Below are positions 25,676-33,710 of a stretch of DNA of 64,000 nt, piece by piece. The notes under the pieces were generated by a model. The model did no database searches. It was not told the DNA's origin and was given only the letters and a program-made list of their open reading frames with translations. Position numbers and translations under genes: made by a program. The DNA lies in the IMG/VR virus record IMGVR_UViG_3300031344_000002, positions 124,001 to 188,000 of that record. One strand, written 5' to 3'. Position 1 is the stretch's first letter; every line of letters starts with the position of its first letter. The stretch is from a virus.

Positions 25676-26680
25676 ATGAAAAGTTTTACTGAAATTGGTC
25701 AATATCGACAAGTAGTTAGAGAAGTTAAATCACATCATGATTATACTGGTAAAGATGAAAATGGCGATGCCATATATAGTCATACATCTCCATATCCAGT
25801 ATTAACATTTCGTGGTACAGTTAAATTGCATGGAACTAATAGTTCTATTGTTAAATACATTAATGATGGTCAGATTAAATATGATTTTCAAAGTAGAGAA
25901 AGAATAATAGATTTGACCGGAAAAGATGGGGATAATTGTGGTTTCATGAGAGAATTTCAAAAAAAAGATTATCAAAAACTTTTTGATGATATTGATTGTA
26001 AATCATCAATTGCAATTTTTGGCGAATGGTGTGGAAATGGTATTCAAAAGGGCGTTGCAATTGTAGAATTGCCAAAAATGTTTGTAATATTTGCGGTTAA
26101 AATCGATGATGTATATCAAGATATGAATAGCTTCAAACATTTAAAAAATGAAGAACAAAATATTTACAATATTTTACAATTTCCTACATTTTCAATTGAT
26201 ATTGATTTTAACAATCCTGAATTAATTCAAAATAAATTGGTTGAATTAACCACTAATGTTGAAAAAGAATGCCCTGTTGCTAAACAATTTGGTATTACTG
26301 GTATTGGAGAAGGAATTGTTTGGGAACACATCAATGGCAATGAAAGATATATTTTTAAAGTTAAAGGTGAAAAACATCAAAATAGTAAAGTAAAAACTCT
26401 CACAACAGTTAATGTTGAAGAAATTGAAAACATTAAAACATTTGTTGAATATGCAGTAACTGAAAATAGATTATTGCAAGGAATTGATAAAATGAGAGAA
26501 CTTGGTTTACCTATTGAAAGTAAAACCACTGGTGATTATTTAAGATGGGTTTATAATGATGTTATTAAAGAAGAAAGTGATACTATTGCAGAAAATAATA
26601 TTGATGTAAAGAAAATAGGTTCTGCAATTTCAGCAAAAGCCAGAATGTTTTGGTTAAATTATTTAAACACGCATTTATAA
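25676..26680 (+). CDS. RNA ligase, Rnl2-like
   Basis: 334 residues, the length of T4 Rnl2 (334). Motif I KLHGTNSSI gives the nucleotidyl lysine Lys50; FGEWCGNGIQKGVA around Glu117 is the motif III/IIIa region shared with Rnl2 (FGE-x-x-G-x-GIQ); GEGIVWEH (about residues 211-218) is motif IV; IFKVKGEKH (about 226-234) is motif V with two Lys. Seals 3'-OH/5'-PO4 RNA ends, typically nicks in duplex RNA, as in repair of tRNAs cut by host anticodon nucleases. Probably acts with the HAD proteins and the disrupted kinase at 37981. Confidence 0.88.
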   Translation: MKSFTEIGQYRQVVREVKSHHDYTGKDENGDAIYSHTSPYPVLTFRGTVKLHGTNSSIVKYINDGQIKYDFQSRERIIDLTGKDGDNCGFMREFQKKDYQKLFDDIDCKSSIAIFGEWCGNGIQKGVAIVELPKMFVIFAVKIDDVYQDMNSFKHLKNEEQNIYNILQFPTFSIDIDFNNPELIQNKLVELTTNVEKECPVAKQFGITGIGEGIVWEHINGNERYIFKVKGEKHQNSKVKTLTTVNVEEIENIKTFVEYAVTENRLLQGIDKMRELGLPIESKTTGDYLRWVYNDVIKEESDTIAENNIDVKKIGSAISAKARMFWLNYLNTHL

Positions 26681-26722
26681 TGGAAAAAAAATTAATTAAA
26701 TCAAATATAAAAAAGTAATATT

Positions 26723-27196
26723 ATGAAAAAAACATTATTAACAATTATGATTCTATCACTTTCATTAGTGGTAATGGCACAAAATCCTTTTAAGTATTTT
26801 TTTAAATCGAATAATGAGATTGAAACTAGTACCAATACTTTAAAATCGGGAATGCTCAATACAACTCCAGTTCCAATCCCACAATGGTTTTTTAAATTAG
26901 ATGGGTCAGTATCTCTTTTAAGATTTCAGTATGTTGGAGGTACGCAAGGAGTAGAAGTAAGTACTTTCAAAATGGTTGGATTGGGAGTTTCTTATCAAGA
27001 AATTAAAATTATAAATAGCAAAAATTATGCCGATTTAACATTAAAGATTTTACTTGATTTACCTACAATAAATAATGAAAAAATGGGCGGATGTTTTGGA
27101 GTATCTTTATGGGATAATAAAATTGGTGCAATCATTGGTTATACTGTAGATGAAAAATATCCTTTTCTGGGCATAAACGGTAGTTATAACTTTTAA
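26723..27196 (+). CDS. Secreted hypothetical protein, possibly outer-membrane beta-strand protein
   Basis: 157 residues. Cleavable signal peptide (LLTIMILSLSLVVMAQ), a 45-residue linker, then alternating Gly/aromatic strands (VSLLRFQYVGG, VGLGVSYQEI, GGCFGVSLWDNKIGAIIGYTV, LGINGSYNF) ending in an aromatic residue, as outer-membrane barrel proteins do. Too short for a full barrel. Origin is probably host-like. Confidence 0.6.
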   Translation: MKKTLLTIMILSLSLVVMAQNPFKYFFKSNNEIETSTNTLKSGMLNTTPVPIPQWFFKLDGSVSLLRFQYVGGTQGVEVSTFKMVGLGVSYQEIKIINSKNYADLTLKILLDLPTINNEKMGGCFGVSLWDNKIGAIIGYTVDEKYPFLGINGSYNF

Positions 27197-27324
27197 ATAT
27201 TTTATAAATAATTAACGCAATTAAAAAAATAAAAAATTATAAAAATATTATACTTAATTATCAAGGATACTAACATCATTATTTTCATTTTAACATATAA
27301 TTAATCCTTCTTCCTTTTCAAAAA

Positions 27325-27334
27325 AGTATTTATA
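27325..27334 (+). promoter_or_regulatory. AGTATTTATA motif
   Basis: Second copy of the motif described at 4257, 14 nt before the ATG at 27349, and followed by the small palindrome AATAAAC-TG-TTTATT. Confidence 0.3.
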
Positions 27335-27348
27335 ATAAACTGTTTATT

Positions 27349-27630
27349 ATGAATGCTGTATCGTCAATTATCGCAAACATTAGTTTAAAGAAAATAGTAG
27401 ACTTAATGGCTGTTTATATTCATGAACAAGCGTTAGAAATTCGAAAAGAAAATAATATTGAAGATGGTCATATAAAAATATATTCCGATTATGTCGTTTA
27501 CCCAACAAATAATAATGAATATTATGCCTTTCATTATGTCGTTCATGTTGATAATCAAAGTGAAAGGTTTTTCATAGTATCTTGGACTCCTTCAACAGAA
27601 GATGAATTCTTAGACTCAATTAAATATTAA
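27349..27630 (+). CDS. Hypothetical protein
   Basis: 93 residues: N-terminal helix (VDLMAVYIHEQALEIRKENN) then beta strands with aromatic residues (EYYAFHYVVHVDN, RFFIVSWTPS). Preceded by a 152-nt AT-rich gap containing only the AGTATTTATA motif. Unknown. Confidence 0.6.
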   Translation: MNAVSSIIANISLKKIVDLMAVYIHEQALEIRKENNIEDGHIKIYSDYVVYPTNNNEYYAFHYVVHVDNQSERFFIVSWTPSTEDEFLDSIKY

Positions 27631-27638
27631 CCGTATAT

Positions 27639-27667
27639 TTGTAACATTATTTATTTTTTTTCGTAAT
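27639..27667 (+). promoter_or_regulatory. Phage-type promoter motif
   Basis: TTGTAACA, 13 nt, TTCGTAAT. A host-type element (TTG at 27676, 17 nt, TATCTTTG at 27696-27703) lies just downstream, so the gene at 27725 may have tandem promoters of both classes. Confidence 0.6.
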
Positions 27668-27724
27668 ATATAGTATTGTTATTGAAATATTTATTTATCT
27701 TTGTCAAACAAAAAATAAAATGAA

Positions 27725-28615
27725 ATGAGAAAAGCATCTTGTGATAATGGAATAATCATTCATGAAAATAAATTTATTGGTATTTCGCTTGGTTATGATT
27801 ATTGTGCAGAACATGAGGGCGGTATTAAAGGAATAAAACGTATTGTTGGAATTCCAGAATCCTCCAAAGAAAATATTGGTGTTAAAAGTCGTAGCATAAC
27901 CATTTGTCCAAAAAATCTTATTTTCAAAGAAGAAATTGATGGTAAAGAAAAATATGCAACACTTATAATTGCATATATGGGATGGAATGAAGAAATTGAT
28001 GAAGGTCTTCCACATGACCTAATAAATTATAAGGATGATATAAAATGGAATATTAAATGGAGTAAAGGTAATCCTAATAGCGAGAAAAAAGACCAATTAA
28101 TTACTGCATGGGATGAAAATAGTTTTGGTATTGCAGTAATGGGTGAAAAAGAAGTTAGCTATCTTAAAGAACTTCATAAAGCATTTCAAAATAAAAATAT
28201 TACAATTGCCAGATTAAATTTTGGCGGTATAAATCCTTTTAGTAATGCAAGTCTATCTATATTAATAGCTGACCGTTTACCACAGATTGCATTAGATGGT
28301 TTTCTTCATTCCGATAAAGAACTTTATGACCGTGAAGATTATGAAGAAAAAATTGGTATGAAAGAAATAATCAAAAAATATGGCAATAAAAACGGTAATA
28401 AATATTTCTTGGCTTGTAGTCCTAAATGGATTGATTATGATAATGTGGATGCTCGTGAAAAAACTAAAACAGAATTAAAAACCGAGTATGACATCCGATA
28501 TTGGATTAATTATAGTGATGATGATAATAATTTTGGCTGGTATACTGTTGAAGAAATTAGAAAATGGTTAACAACGCCTAATTTACATCTTGTACAAATT
28601 AGAAAAAGAAAATGA
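27725..28615 (+). CDS. Hypothetical protein
   Basis: 296 residues, well-folded in appearance. N-terminal part has several Cys/His (CAEHEGG), middle 'ITIARLNFGGINPFSNASLSILIADRL', and 'KYFLACSPKWIDYDNVDAREKTKTE'. The C-terminus has a WYTVEEIRKWL helix. No family recognised. Start at 27725 chosen because the ATG at 27720 is followed at once by a stop. Confidence 0.65.
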   Translation: MRKASCDNGIIIHENKFIGISLGYDYCAEHEGGIKGIKRIVGIPESSKENIGVKSRSITICPKNLIFKEEIDGKEKYATLIIAYMGWNEEIDEGLPHDLINYKDDIKWNIKWSKGNPNSEKKDQLITAWDENSFGIAVMGEKEVSYLKELHKAFQNKNITIARLNFGGINPFSNASLSILIADRLPQIALDGFLHSDKELYDREDYEEKIGMKEIIKKYGNKNGNKYFLACSPKWIDYDNVDAREKTKTELKTEYDIRYWINYSDDDNNFGWYTVEEIRKWLTTPNLHLVQIRKRK

Positions 28616-28728
28616 ATGTAATTGATGATATTTTTAAAATTCTTTTTCTTGTTATTATATTTGTACTATTACTGTATGTGGGACATGTAATTAAACATGA
28701 AAAAGAAAAAAAAATTAAATTGAAATAA
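28612..28728 (+). CDS. Tiny membrane protein
   Basis: 38 residues with a single hydrophobic helix (ILFLVIIFVLLLYVG) and a Lys-rich tail. ATG overlaps the preceding TGA, and the next gene starts 4 nt later, so it fits the operon exactly. Confidence 0.55.
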   Translation: MNVIDDIFKILFLVIIFVLLLYVGHVIKHEKEKKIKLK

Positions 28729-28732
28729 ACAA

Positions 28733-29299
28733 ATGGAAGAAGAAAAAGTATTGGAATATAGAATGTATTTCTTTGTGCCTTATAATGTTAGCGAGATACA
28801 AAAAAGTTTACAAGCCGGGCATTCGGCATTAGAATATGCTCAAAGATATGGTCAATCAGAAGAATTTAAGAATTTTATGAATGATAAAACTTGGATTATC
28901 TTAAATGGCGGTACAACTAATGATGAAAGGGATTTTAATGAAATTGCATTAGGAACTCTAAATCAAATTGCTGATGGTTTATTGGAGAATGATATACAAT
29001 TCTCATATTTTCGTGAACCAGACCTTAATAATGCACTTACTGCAGTTTGTTTCATTTGTGATGAAAGAGTATTTAACGGAAAAGATTATCCAGATTTTGT
29101 GGATTATATTCTTGATATCAAAATGTATACCAAAACAGAAGCAGCAACACCCGCAGAAAATATGATTATGTTAAAAATAAAAACTAATGAAGAATTAATA
29201 ATAATGTTTCCAGAATATTATAAAGAATGGGTGCGCTTTATTGGTGGAATTAAGAATGTATTTCTACGTGAATTAATTAAAGATAAAAAATTAGCATAA
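28733..29299 (+). CDS. PTH2-like protein (putative peptidyl-tRNA hydrolase)
   Basis: 188 residues. The opening strand-helix 'RMYFFVPYNVSEIQKSLQAGHSALEYAQRYG' matches the PTH2 pattern (strand, K/Q-x-x-x-Q-x-x-H-A-x-L helix). Later 'GLLENDIQFSYFREPDLNNALTAVCFI' fits the GL-x-x-x-x-I-x-E-P/A region. PTH2 releases peptidyl groups from tRNA. The family match is by pattern only; the C-terminal third is an addition. Confidence 0.45.
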   Translation: MEEEKVLEYRMYFFVPYNVSEIQKSLQAGHSALEYAQRYGQSEEFKNFMNDKTWIILNGGTTNDERDFNEIALGTLNQIADGLLENDIQFSYFREPDLNNALTAVCFICDERVFNGKDYPDFVDYILDIKMYTKTEAATPAENMIMLKIKTNEELIIMFPEYYKEWVRFIGGIKNVFLRELIKDKKLA

Positions 29300-29336
29300 A
29301 TAACAAATAAAATTAACTTTTAAATAAATTATTAAT

Positions 29337-29744
29337 ATGGAAAAAGAAATAAAGATTAACGTACCAGATGGTTTTGAAATTGATAAAGATAATTCTACTT
29401 TTGAATTAATTAAATTCAAACCTGTTGTAAATAAGGAAGATAAGAATAAATCTATGTCAGATTTCTTATTTCAGATGTTTAATAATGCTGTATGCAAAAT
29501 TACTGGTGAAAAAGAATTAATATATTATAAATTAGATGGATATAATCCAAATTCTGATAATAATAAGTGGTTATTTCAACAGGATTGGAAAAGTGGTAGA
29601 CTTTGGATAAGATATACTTTAATTTGGCAAATTTTCGAAGAAAGATTTGGTCTTAACTACGAGCAAATCAGAGATTTCATTCAAGATTGGGTGGAAACCA
29701 ACCTAAATTGGAAGGGTTTAACACCCCAACGATTCTTGCCATAG
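29337..29744 (+). CDS. Conserved hypothetical whose 3' end contains the first CRISPR repeat (copy 1)
   Basis: 135 residues. The N-terminus EIKINVPDGFEIDKDNSTFE is a pattern seen in small phage proteins. The body has WLFQQDWKSGRLWIRYTLIW and ends ERFGLNYEQIRDFIQDW followed by VETNLNWKGLTP. The last 12 residues are encoded by CRISPR repeat 1 of array 1, and the frame closes inside spacer 1. A paralogue with the same arrangement is at 30748; the two are nearly identical over the first 28 residues and the last 30. Function unknown. If the upstream coding region also serves as CRISPR leader, conservation of its 3' end would be explained. Confidence 0.75.
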   Translation: MEKEIKINVPDGFEIDKDNSTFELIKFKPVVNKEDKNKSMSDFLFQMFNNAVCKITGEKELIYYKLDGYNPNSDNNKWLFQQDWKSGRLWIRYTLIWQIFEERFGLNYEQIRDFIQDWVETNLNWKGLTPQRFLP

Positions 29745-30055
29745 ACTATTTTTTTGGTGGAAACCAACCTAAATTGGAAGGGTTTAACACCTGTAATTGG
29801 TGTTGAGATAAGTGCCAAAATGGTGGAAACCAACCTAAATTGGAAGGGTTTAACACCTGTAAATGCAATCTTTCTAAAGGAAGTAAAGGTGGAAACCAAC
29901 CTAAATTGGAAGGGTTTAACACCTAAACATCCTTATAGTCATCTTGTGTTCGGGGTGGAAACCAACCTAAATTGGAAGGGTTTAACACCACATAGACATT
30001 GACATAATCTGCGTTATACGGTGGAAACCAACCTAAATTGGAAGGGTTTAACATA
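29690..30055 (+). CRISPR. CRISPR array 1: six 36-nt repeats, five 30-nt spacers
   Basis: Repeats start at 29690, 29756, 29822, 29888, 29954 and 30020, a constant 66-nt period. The repeat begins GGTGGAAACCAACC, continues TAAATTGGAAGG and ends GTTTAACACC. The first five copies are identical; the last has TA instead of CC at its 3' end, the degenerate terminal repeat expected at the leader-distal end, so the leader side is the 5' (gene) side. The ends GGTGgAAAC/GTTTaaCACC and the internal CCAA/TTGG can pair, giving a structured crRNA handle. All five spacers are exactly 30 nt and unrelated to each other. Repeat 36 with spacer 30 occurs in types II, V and VI-B and some III systems; subtype cannot be assigned. 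No cas gene is nearby. Confidence 0.93.
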
Positions 30056-30111
30056 TTGATTGTAAAAATAATAACAATAATATCAACAACTGAAACTAAA
30101 TTTGAAGAATA

Positions 30112-30711
30112 ATGAATATACGAAAAATTTTAAATTTACCAAATAAAGCTCAAAGAAGATTTATTGAACTTAGTAATGAAATTGTTTTAAATAATTGTGA
30201 AGTTATTGCTCGTGAAGAAATGGAAGAACAGCAAGATAATAAACTTTTTCATGACAGTCGGTGTCCAATATGTAAAAGTAGAAAAGATATTATAAATAAA
30301 ATTGTTAATATTCAAAGTCTTAATCATATTGAAGGTAATTTCAAATTTGGTTTTGGTAAAATAAAAACTGTTATCACAACTAATACTTATAAAGTAAATC
30401 ATTGTAATTCTTGTGGTAATGAATGGGAAATGTATAAAACCAAACCAATTTCACGAACTAATATATTAAATGTTGCTTTTAAATATTTGAAAGAAATATT
30501 GGAAGACCCAGAAAAAAATAAACAAGATTATAAAATGGAAGCCATACAGGTTTTTGAAAATTCATATGCAGAAACATTGTATGAACTTAATGTATGGGTG
30601 AGAACTGATATTAAATTATCTGTTTTAAGAAAACATTATAAATCAGTATATGACAAATATATATTTCCACAAGTTTCTCAATCATTTGTTGATAAATATA
30701 TTAAAGAATGA
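30112..30711 (+). CDS. Zinc-ribbon hypothetical protein between the two CRISPR arrays
   Basis: 199 residues. CPICKSRKD (about residue 61) and HCNSCGNEW (about 101) form two C-x-x-C knuckles about 40 residues apart, consistent with one zinc ribbon. N- and C-terminal parts are helical and basic, with 'ELNVWVRTDIKLSVLRKHYKSVYDKY'. No HEPN (R-x4-6-H), RuvC or HNH motif is visible, so not a recognisable Cas effector. Position between two CRISPR units makes it a candidate accessory protein, by neighbourhood only. Confidence 0.7.
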   Translation: MNIRKILNLPNKAQRRFIELSNEIVLNNCEVIAREEMEEQQDNKLFHDSRCPICKSRKDIINKIVNIQSLNHIEGNFKFGFGKIKTVITTNTYKVNHCNSCGNEWEMYKTKPISRTNILNVAFKYLKEILEDPEKNKQDYKMEAIQVFENSYAETLYELNVWVRTDIKLSVLRKHYKSVYDKYIFPQVSQSFVDKYIKE

Positions 30712-30747
30712 TAATATTGAAATAATAATATTTAAAAATAATTTTTT

Positions 30748-31161
30748 ATGGAAAATAAAGAAATAAAGATTAACGTACCTGATGGGTTTGAAATTGATAA
30801 AGATAATTCTACTTTTGAATTAATTAAATTCAAACCTGTTGTAAATAAAGAAGATAATAAATCCAAAGAAATGTCGGATTTATTATTCTCAATGTTTAAT
30901 AACACTGTGTGCAAAATTACTGGTGAAAAAGAAATAACTTATTATAAATTAAATGGATATAATCCAAATTCTGATGATAATGAGTGGTTATTTCAACAGG
31001 ATTGGAAAAACGGTAGATTATGGGTAAAATATTCACTTATTTGGAAGGTTTTTGAAGAAAGATTTGGTCTTAACTACGACCAAATCAGAGATTTCATTCA
31101 AGATTGGGTGGAAACCAACCTAAATTGGAAGGGTTTAACACCAATTCAAGGCGGATATTGA
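30748..31161 (+). CDS. Conserved hypothetical whose 3' end contains the first CRISPR repeat (copy 2)
   Basis: 137 residues, a clear paralogue of the protein at 29337: same EIKINVPDGFEIDKDNSTFE start, FKPVVNKED, ITYYKLNGYNPNSDDN, WLFQQDWKNGRLWVKYSLIW, and the same FGLNYDQIRDFIQDW end. Again the last residues VETNLNWKGLTP come from a CRISPR repeat and the stop lies in spacer 1. In DNA, the last 54 bases before the repeat differ at only one position from copy 1, while the middle is more diverged. Confidence 0.75.
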   Translation: MENKEIKINVPDGFEIDKDNSTFELIKFKPVVNKEDNKSKEMSDLLFSMFNNTVCKITGEKEITYYKLNGYNPNSDDNEWLFQQDWKNGRLWVKYSLIWKVFEERFGLNYDQIRDFIQDWVETNLNWKGLTPIQGGY

Positions 31162-31340
31162 CGACAGCAAAAGGTGGAAACCAACCTAAATTGGAAGGGT
31201 TTAACACCGTTGCCAGTAATGCCCTTGCGGAACTATATGGTGGAAACCAACCTAAATTGGAAGGGTTTAACACCAGAAAAGGATAACTGGTTTTCCTATT
31301 GTTTGGTGGAAACCAACCTAAATTGGAAGGGTTTAACACC
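31107..31340 (+). CRISPR. CRISPR array 2: four 36-nt repeats, three 30-nt spacers
   Basis: Repeats start at 31107, 31173, 31239 and 31305, identical to the array 1 consensus and all four perfect. Spacers (31143, 31209 and 31275, each 30 nt) differ from each other and from array 1. By hand count the eight spacers of both arrays average about 35% G+C, higher than the surrounding genes, as expected for foreign-derived sequence. The array begins in the 3' end of the paralogous gene at 30748, just as array 1 begins in its twin. Confidence 0.93.
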
Positions 31341-31367
31341 AGATAAATAAATTAATAAGAAAAAATT

Positions 31368-31544
31368 ATGAATAAAATTATATTAAAAATAATTGATAAA
31401 AAAATAGTTGAAAAGGATTTCAGTTTGATAACTAAAAAGTTTGAAACTATTGAAGAACAAATTATAGAAACGAAAAAAATGTATGAATTTGAGAATGATA
31501 AAATTCAAATGAATAAAATTATTAAACAAATAAAAAAAATATAA
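31368..31544 (+). CDS. Small basic helical protein
   Basis: 58 residues, rich in Ile, Lys and Glu, probably one long helix or coiled coil (EKDFSLITKKFETIEEQIIE). Starts 28 nt after the last CRISPR repeat. Unknown. Confidence 0.5.
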   Translation: MNKIILKIIDKKIVEKDFSLITKKFETIEEQIIETKKMYEFENDKIQMNKIIKQIKKI

Positions 31545-31554
31545 AATTAAAACT

Positions 31555-31932
31555 ATGCAATATCCTTTTGAATTTAGAGAATTATTATTAACTGATTTAC
31601 TTCTTAAAGAATTTGGATTTGTTAAATGGACAGATGATTGTGGAGATTCTAATCATTGTTCAATAACACTTGCAGGGGTGAAAATTGAAATTCATGAGAC
31701 CGATGAATTAAGTGATGGTGGTGTAGGTAGTTATGCAGAACCTGAATATTCTTCTGCACATTTTACTGATAAAAATTTTTATCCAATATATTTTCTTCAT
31801 GATTTATATGAATATATGATATCATTTAAAAATGAAGATGTTATATCAGAATTTTTAAAATTATGTAAAAAGAATAATATGTATAATTATATTGAAACAT
31901 ATATTAATTATAAAACAACATCAAAAAAATAA
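31555..31932 (+). CDS. Conserved hypothetical protein
   Basis: 125 residues. 'FREL-x4-LLLKEFGFVKW' start, SNHCSITLAGVKIEIHETDE centre, and a helical C-terminus with FYPIYFLHDLYEYMISF. This alpha-beta-alpha pattern is common in small Bacteroidota phage proteins. No function assigned. Confidence 0.65.
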   Translation: MQYPFEFRELLLTDLLLKEFGFVKWTDDCGDSNHCSITLAGVKIEIHETDELSDGGVGSYAEPEYSSAHFTDKNFYPIYFLHDLYEYMISFKNEDVISEFLKLCKKNNMYNYIETYINYKTTSKK

Positions 31933-31956
31933 CTTTAAATGTTTAGTTTATGAAAA

Positions 31957-32493
31957 GTGGCTATAAAAAGAAAACCCAAACAAAAACTTATATCAACAAT
32001 TGAAATTGAAGTAGCAATTGCAGAACTTTTTGATGTAAGAAAACACATAATTGTTCCAAATATTTCTTGGGGTTTTAATTCGCACGAAATGGACATGGCA
32101 CTAATAGCTAAAACAGGTTTCTTAAAAGAAATTGAAATAAAAATAAGTAAATCTGATTTTATAAAAGATTTTAAAAAAAATCATCATCATGTTGATAGAT
32201 TTCATAGAATTAATCAATTTTATTATGCAATGCCATTATATTTATATGAAAAAGTTAAAGAATTAATACCTGAAGATGCTGGAATTATAACATGCAATAA
32301 TATTGAATATAGGTCAGGATTTTATGTACGAACAACAATTTTAAGACAAGCAACAAAAATTAAAGATAGTAGAAAACTTACTGTTGAAGAACAATTAAAT
32401 ATAGCTAGATTAGGTACAATGAGGATTTTTAAATTAAAAAGAAAATTAATTGTATTAAATAATGACATAAAAAATTTAAAAATAGTCAAATAA
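31957..32493 (+). CDS. MmcB-like PD-(D/E)XK nuclease-fold protein
   Basis: 178 residues from a GTG start; an ATG at 31950 is in another frame and closes quickly. IEIEVAIAELFDVRKHIIVPN, then SHEMDMALIAKTGFLKEIEIKISKSDFIKD gives the D-x(n)-E-x-K core (MDMALI ... EIEIKIS) of PD-(D/E)XK folds as in MmcB-type DNA-repair proteins. Then NQFYYAMPLYLYEKVKELIPEDAGIITC. Probably a DNA-binding or nuclease protein. Catalysis inferred. Confidence 0.55.
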   Translation: MAIKRKPKQKLISTIEIEVAIAELFDVRKHIIVPNISWGFNSHEMDMALIAKTGFLKEIEIKISKSDFIKDFKKNHHHVDRFHRINQFYYAMPLYLYEKVKELIPEDAGIITCNNIEYRSGFYVRTTILRQATKIKDSRKLTVEEQLNIARLGTMRIFKLKRKLIVLNNDIKNLKIVK

Positions 32494-32534
32494 TTAAAAA
32501 TAAATAACTATCTTTGTGTTTTAAATTTTAAATT

Positions 32535-33101
32535 ATGAATGACAAAACAATTTGGAATTATTTCTATGAATGGATTGATTACCCACAAGAAGTAGCACAT
32601 AACCCAATTCCTTATGGAACTGTTTGGTGTTATATATCTTCAACATTTTTAAATGGATTTATTAATTATGTTACTCCAATTAAATGTTATTTAATTGATA
32701 GATATACACCAAATAATGAAAAAGTTGATGATAATCATACAAAAGGCGAATTAAAACAGAAAATTTTATATGGCGAAAATGAAATGTTTCATACCGAATT
32801 AAATTGTTTTAGAGACGATATTGTTATTCTTGCTGAAATTGATGCAGAAGATTATGATTCTAATAATAATAAATTAAATAAATTTATGTTTTTTTATTTT
32901 GATGAAGATGTTTCGGATTGTTGTATTGGTAAATTTGAAACTAATGATTCGAAAGAAGAAGTTATACAATCAATAATTAATTGGTTGGAAAGAGAAAAAT
33001 TAAATAATATTGGTAGAACAGTTAAAGAACATACTGAGAGTGGAATTATTAATTATACTGAACTTCCATTATCTTTTATCAAAGGTTGGGTTAAATTTTA
33101 A
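32535..33101 (+). CDS. Hypothetical protein
   Basis: 188 residues, beta-rich and acidic; contains a Trp/Tyr-rich start (IWNYFYEWIDYPQEVAHNP) and 'FFYFDEDVSDCCIGKFETNDS'. Preceded by TATCTTTG at 32509-32516, a possible host-type -7 element. No family recognised. Confidence 0.65.
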   Translation: MNDKTIWNYFYEWIDYPQEVAHNPIPYGTVWCYISSTFLNGFINYVTPIKCYLIDRYTPNNEKVDDNHTKGELKQKILYGENEMFHTELNCFRDDIVILAEIDAEDYDSNNNKLNKFMFFYFDEDVSDCCIGKFETNDSKEEVIQSIINWLEREKLNNIGRTVKEHTESGIINYTELPLSFIKGWVKF

Positions 33102-33113
33102 TGAATATTAAAA

Positions 33114-33707
33114 ATGGAAATAAAAAAATTTAATAATAGACCAAATGACCATATTATGTATGGTTTTGATTCTCAATCATCAGATGTTAAAATAAGACAG
33201 GATTATTGGATAAGCAGGTCTGTTACTACAGTTGGTATTGTATTTGTAATTCCTTCATTTAGTGATATGCAGATTCTTATTACTCAAAGGTCAAATAAAA
33301 TGCGTGACGAAAAAAATAAATATTGTTTACCTTGTGGTTACGTTGATTGGAATGAAACAATTTTTGAATCAATGATAAGAGAAGTTTACGAAGAAACTAG
33401 TTTATATCTTCCAGATTATAAAGATTTGTTAATTACAAATTATAATGAAAAACCAATAGAAATTAGGGATAATCCGGGTAATCATCTTCAAAATATATCA
33501 TTTATATATCTTTCAGTATATGATTTTACTAAAAATAATGAACGTTTTCCAATTGAAATTGAAAAATATTCAGATAAAGAAACAAAATTAGTTAAATGGA
33601 TATCACTTAATAATTTTTATAATAGTTATGATAAAGAACTTAATTGGGCTTTTGGTCATAACGAAACAATAAAAAGAGCAATTGAATTTTATAAAATAAA
33701 TGAATAA
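33114..33707 (+). CDS. Nudix hydrolase
   Basis: 197 residues. The Nudix box starts at Gly75: GYVDWNE, seven residues, REVYEET, giving G-x5-E-x7-REUxEE. Preceded by 'MQILITQRSNKMRDEKNKYCLPCG', the usual strand before the box. Hydrolyses a nucleoside diphosphate linked to X; the substrate cannot be read from sequence. Phage Nudix enzymes can clean dNTP pools, decap RNA or remove NAD. A second Nudix of a different type is at 61186. Confidence 0.85.
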   Translation: MEIKKFNNRPNDHIMYGFDSQSSDVKIRQDYWISRSVTTVGIVFVIPSFSDMQILITQRSNKMRDEKNKYCLPCGYVDWNETIFESMIREVYEETSLYLPDYKDLLITNYNEKPIEIRDNPGNHLQNISFIYLSVYDFTKNNERFPIEIEKYSDKETKLVKWISLNNFYNSYDKELNWAFGHNETIKRAIEFYKINE

Positions 33708-33710
33708 AAT

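Noticed and set aside
29681-30002. Long ORFs on both strands with repeated VETNLNWKGLTP or GVKPFQFRLVST peptides
   Set aside because: They are shadows of the CRISPR array: the 66-nt period is a multiple of three, so the repeat stays in one frame, while the 30-nt spacers encode unrelated residues.
31094-31339. Reverse-strand ORF with repeated LNPSNLGWFPP
   Set aside because: Same artefact, from array 2.
29300-32500. A cas gene next to the arrays
   Set aside because: No RuvC, HNH, HEPN, Cas1/Cas2 or RAMP motif is visible in any neighbouring ORF; the 31957 protein has a PD-(D/E)XK pattern but looks MmcB-like rather than Cas4-like (no Cys cluster).
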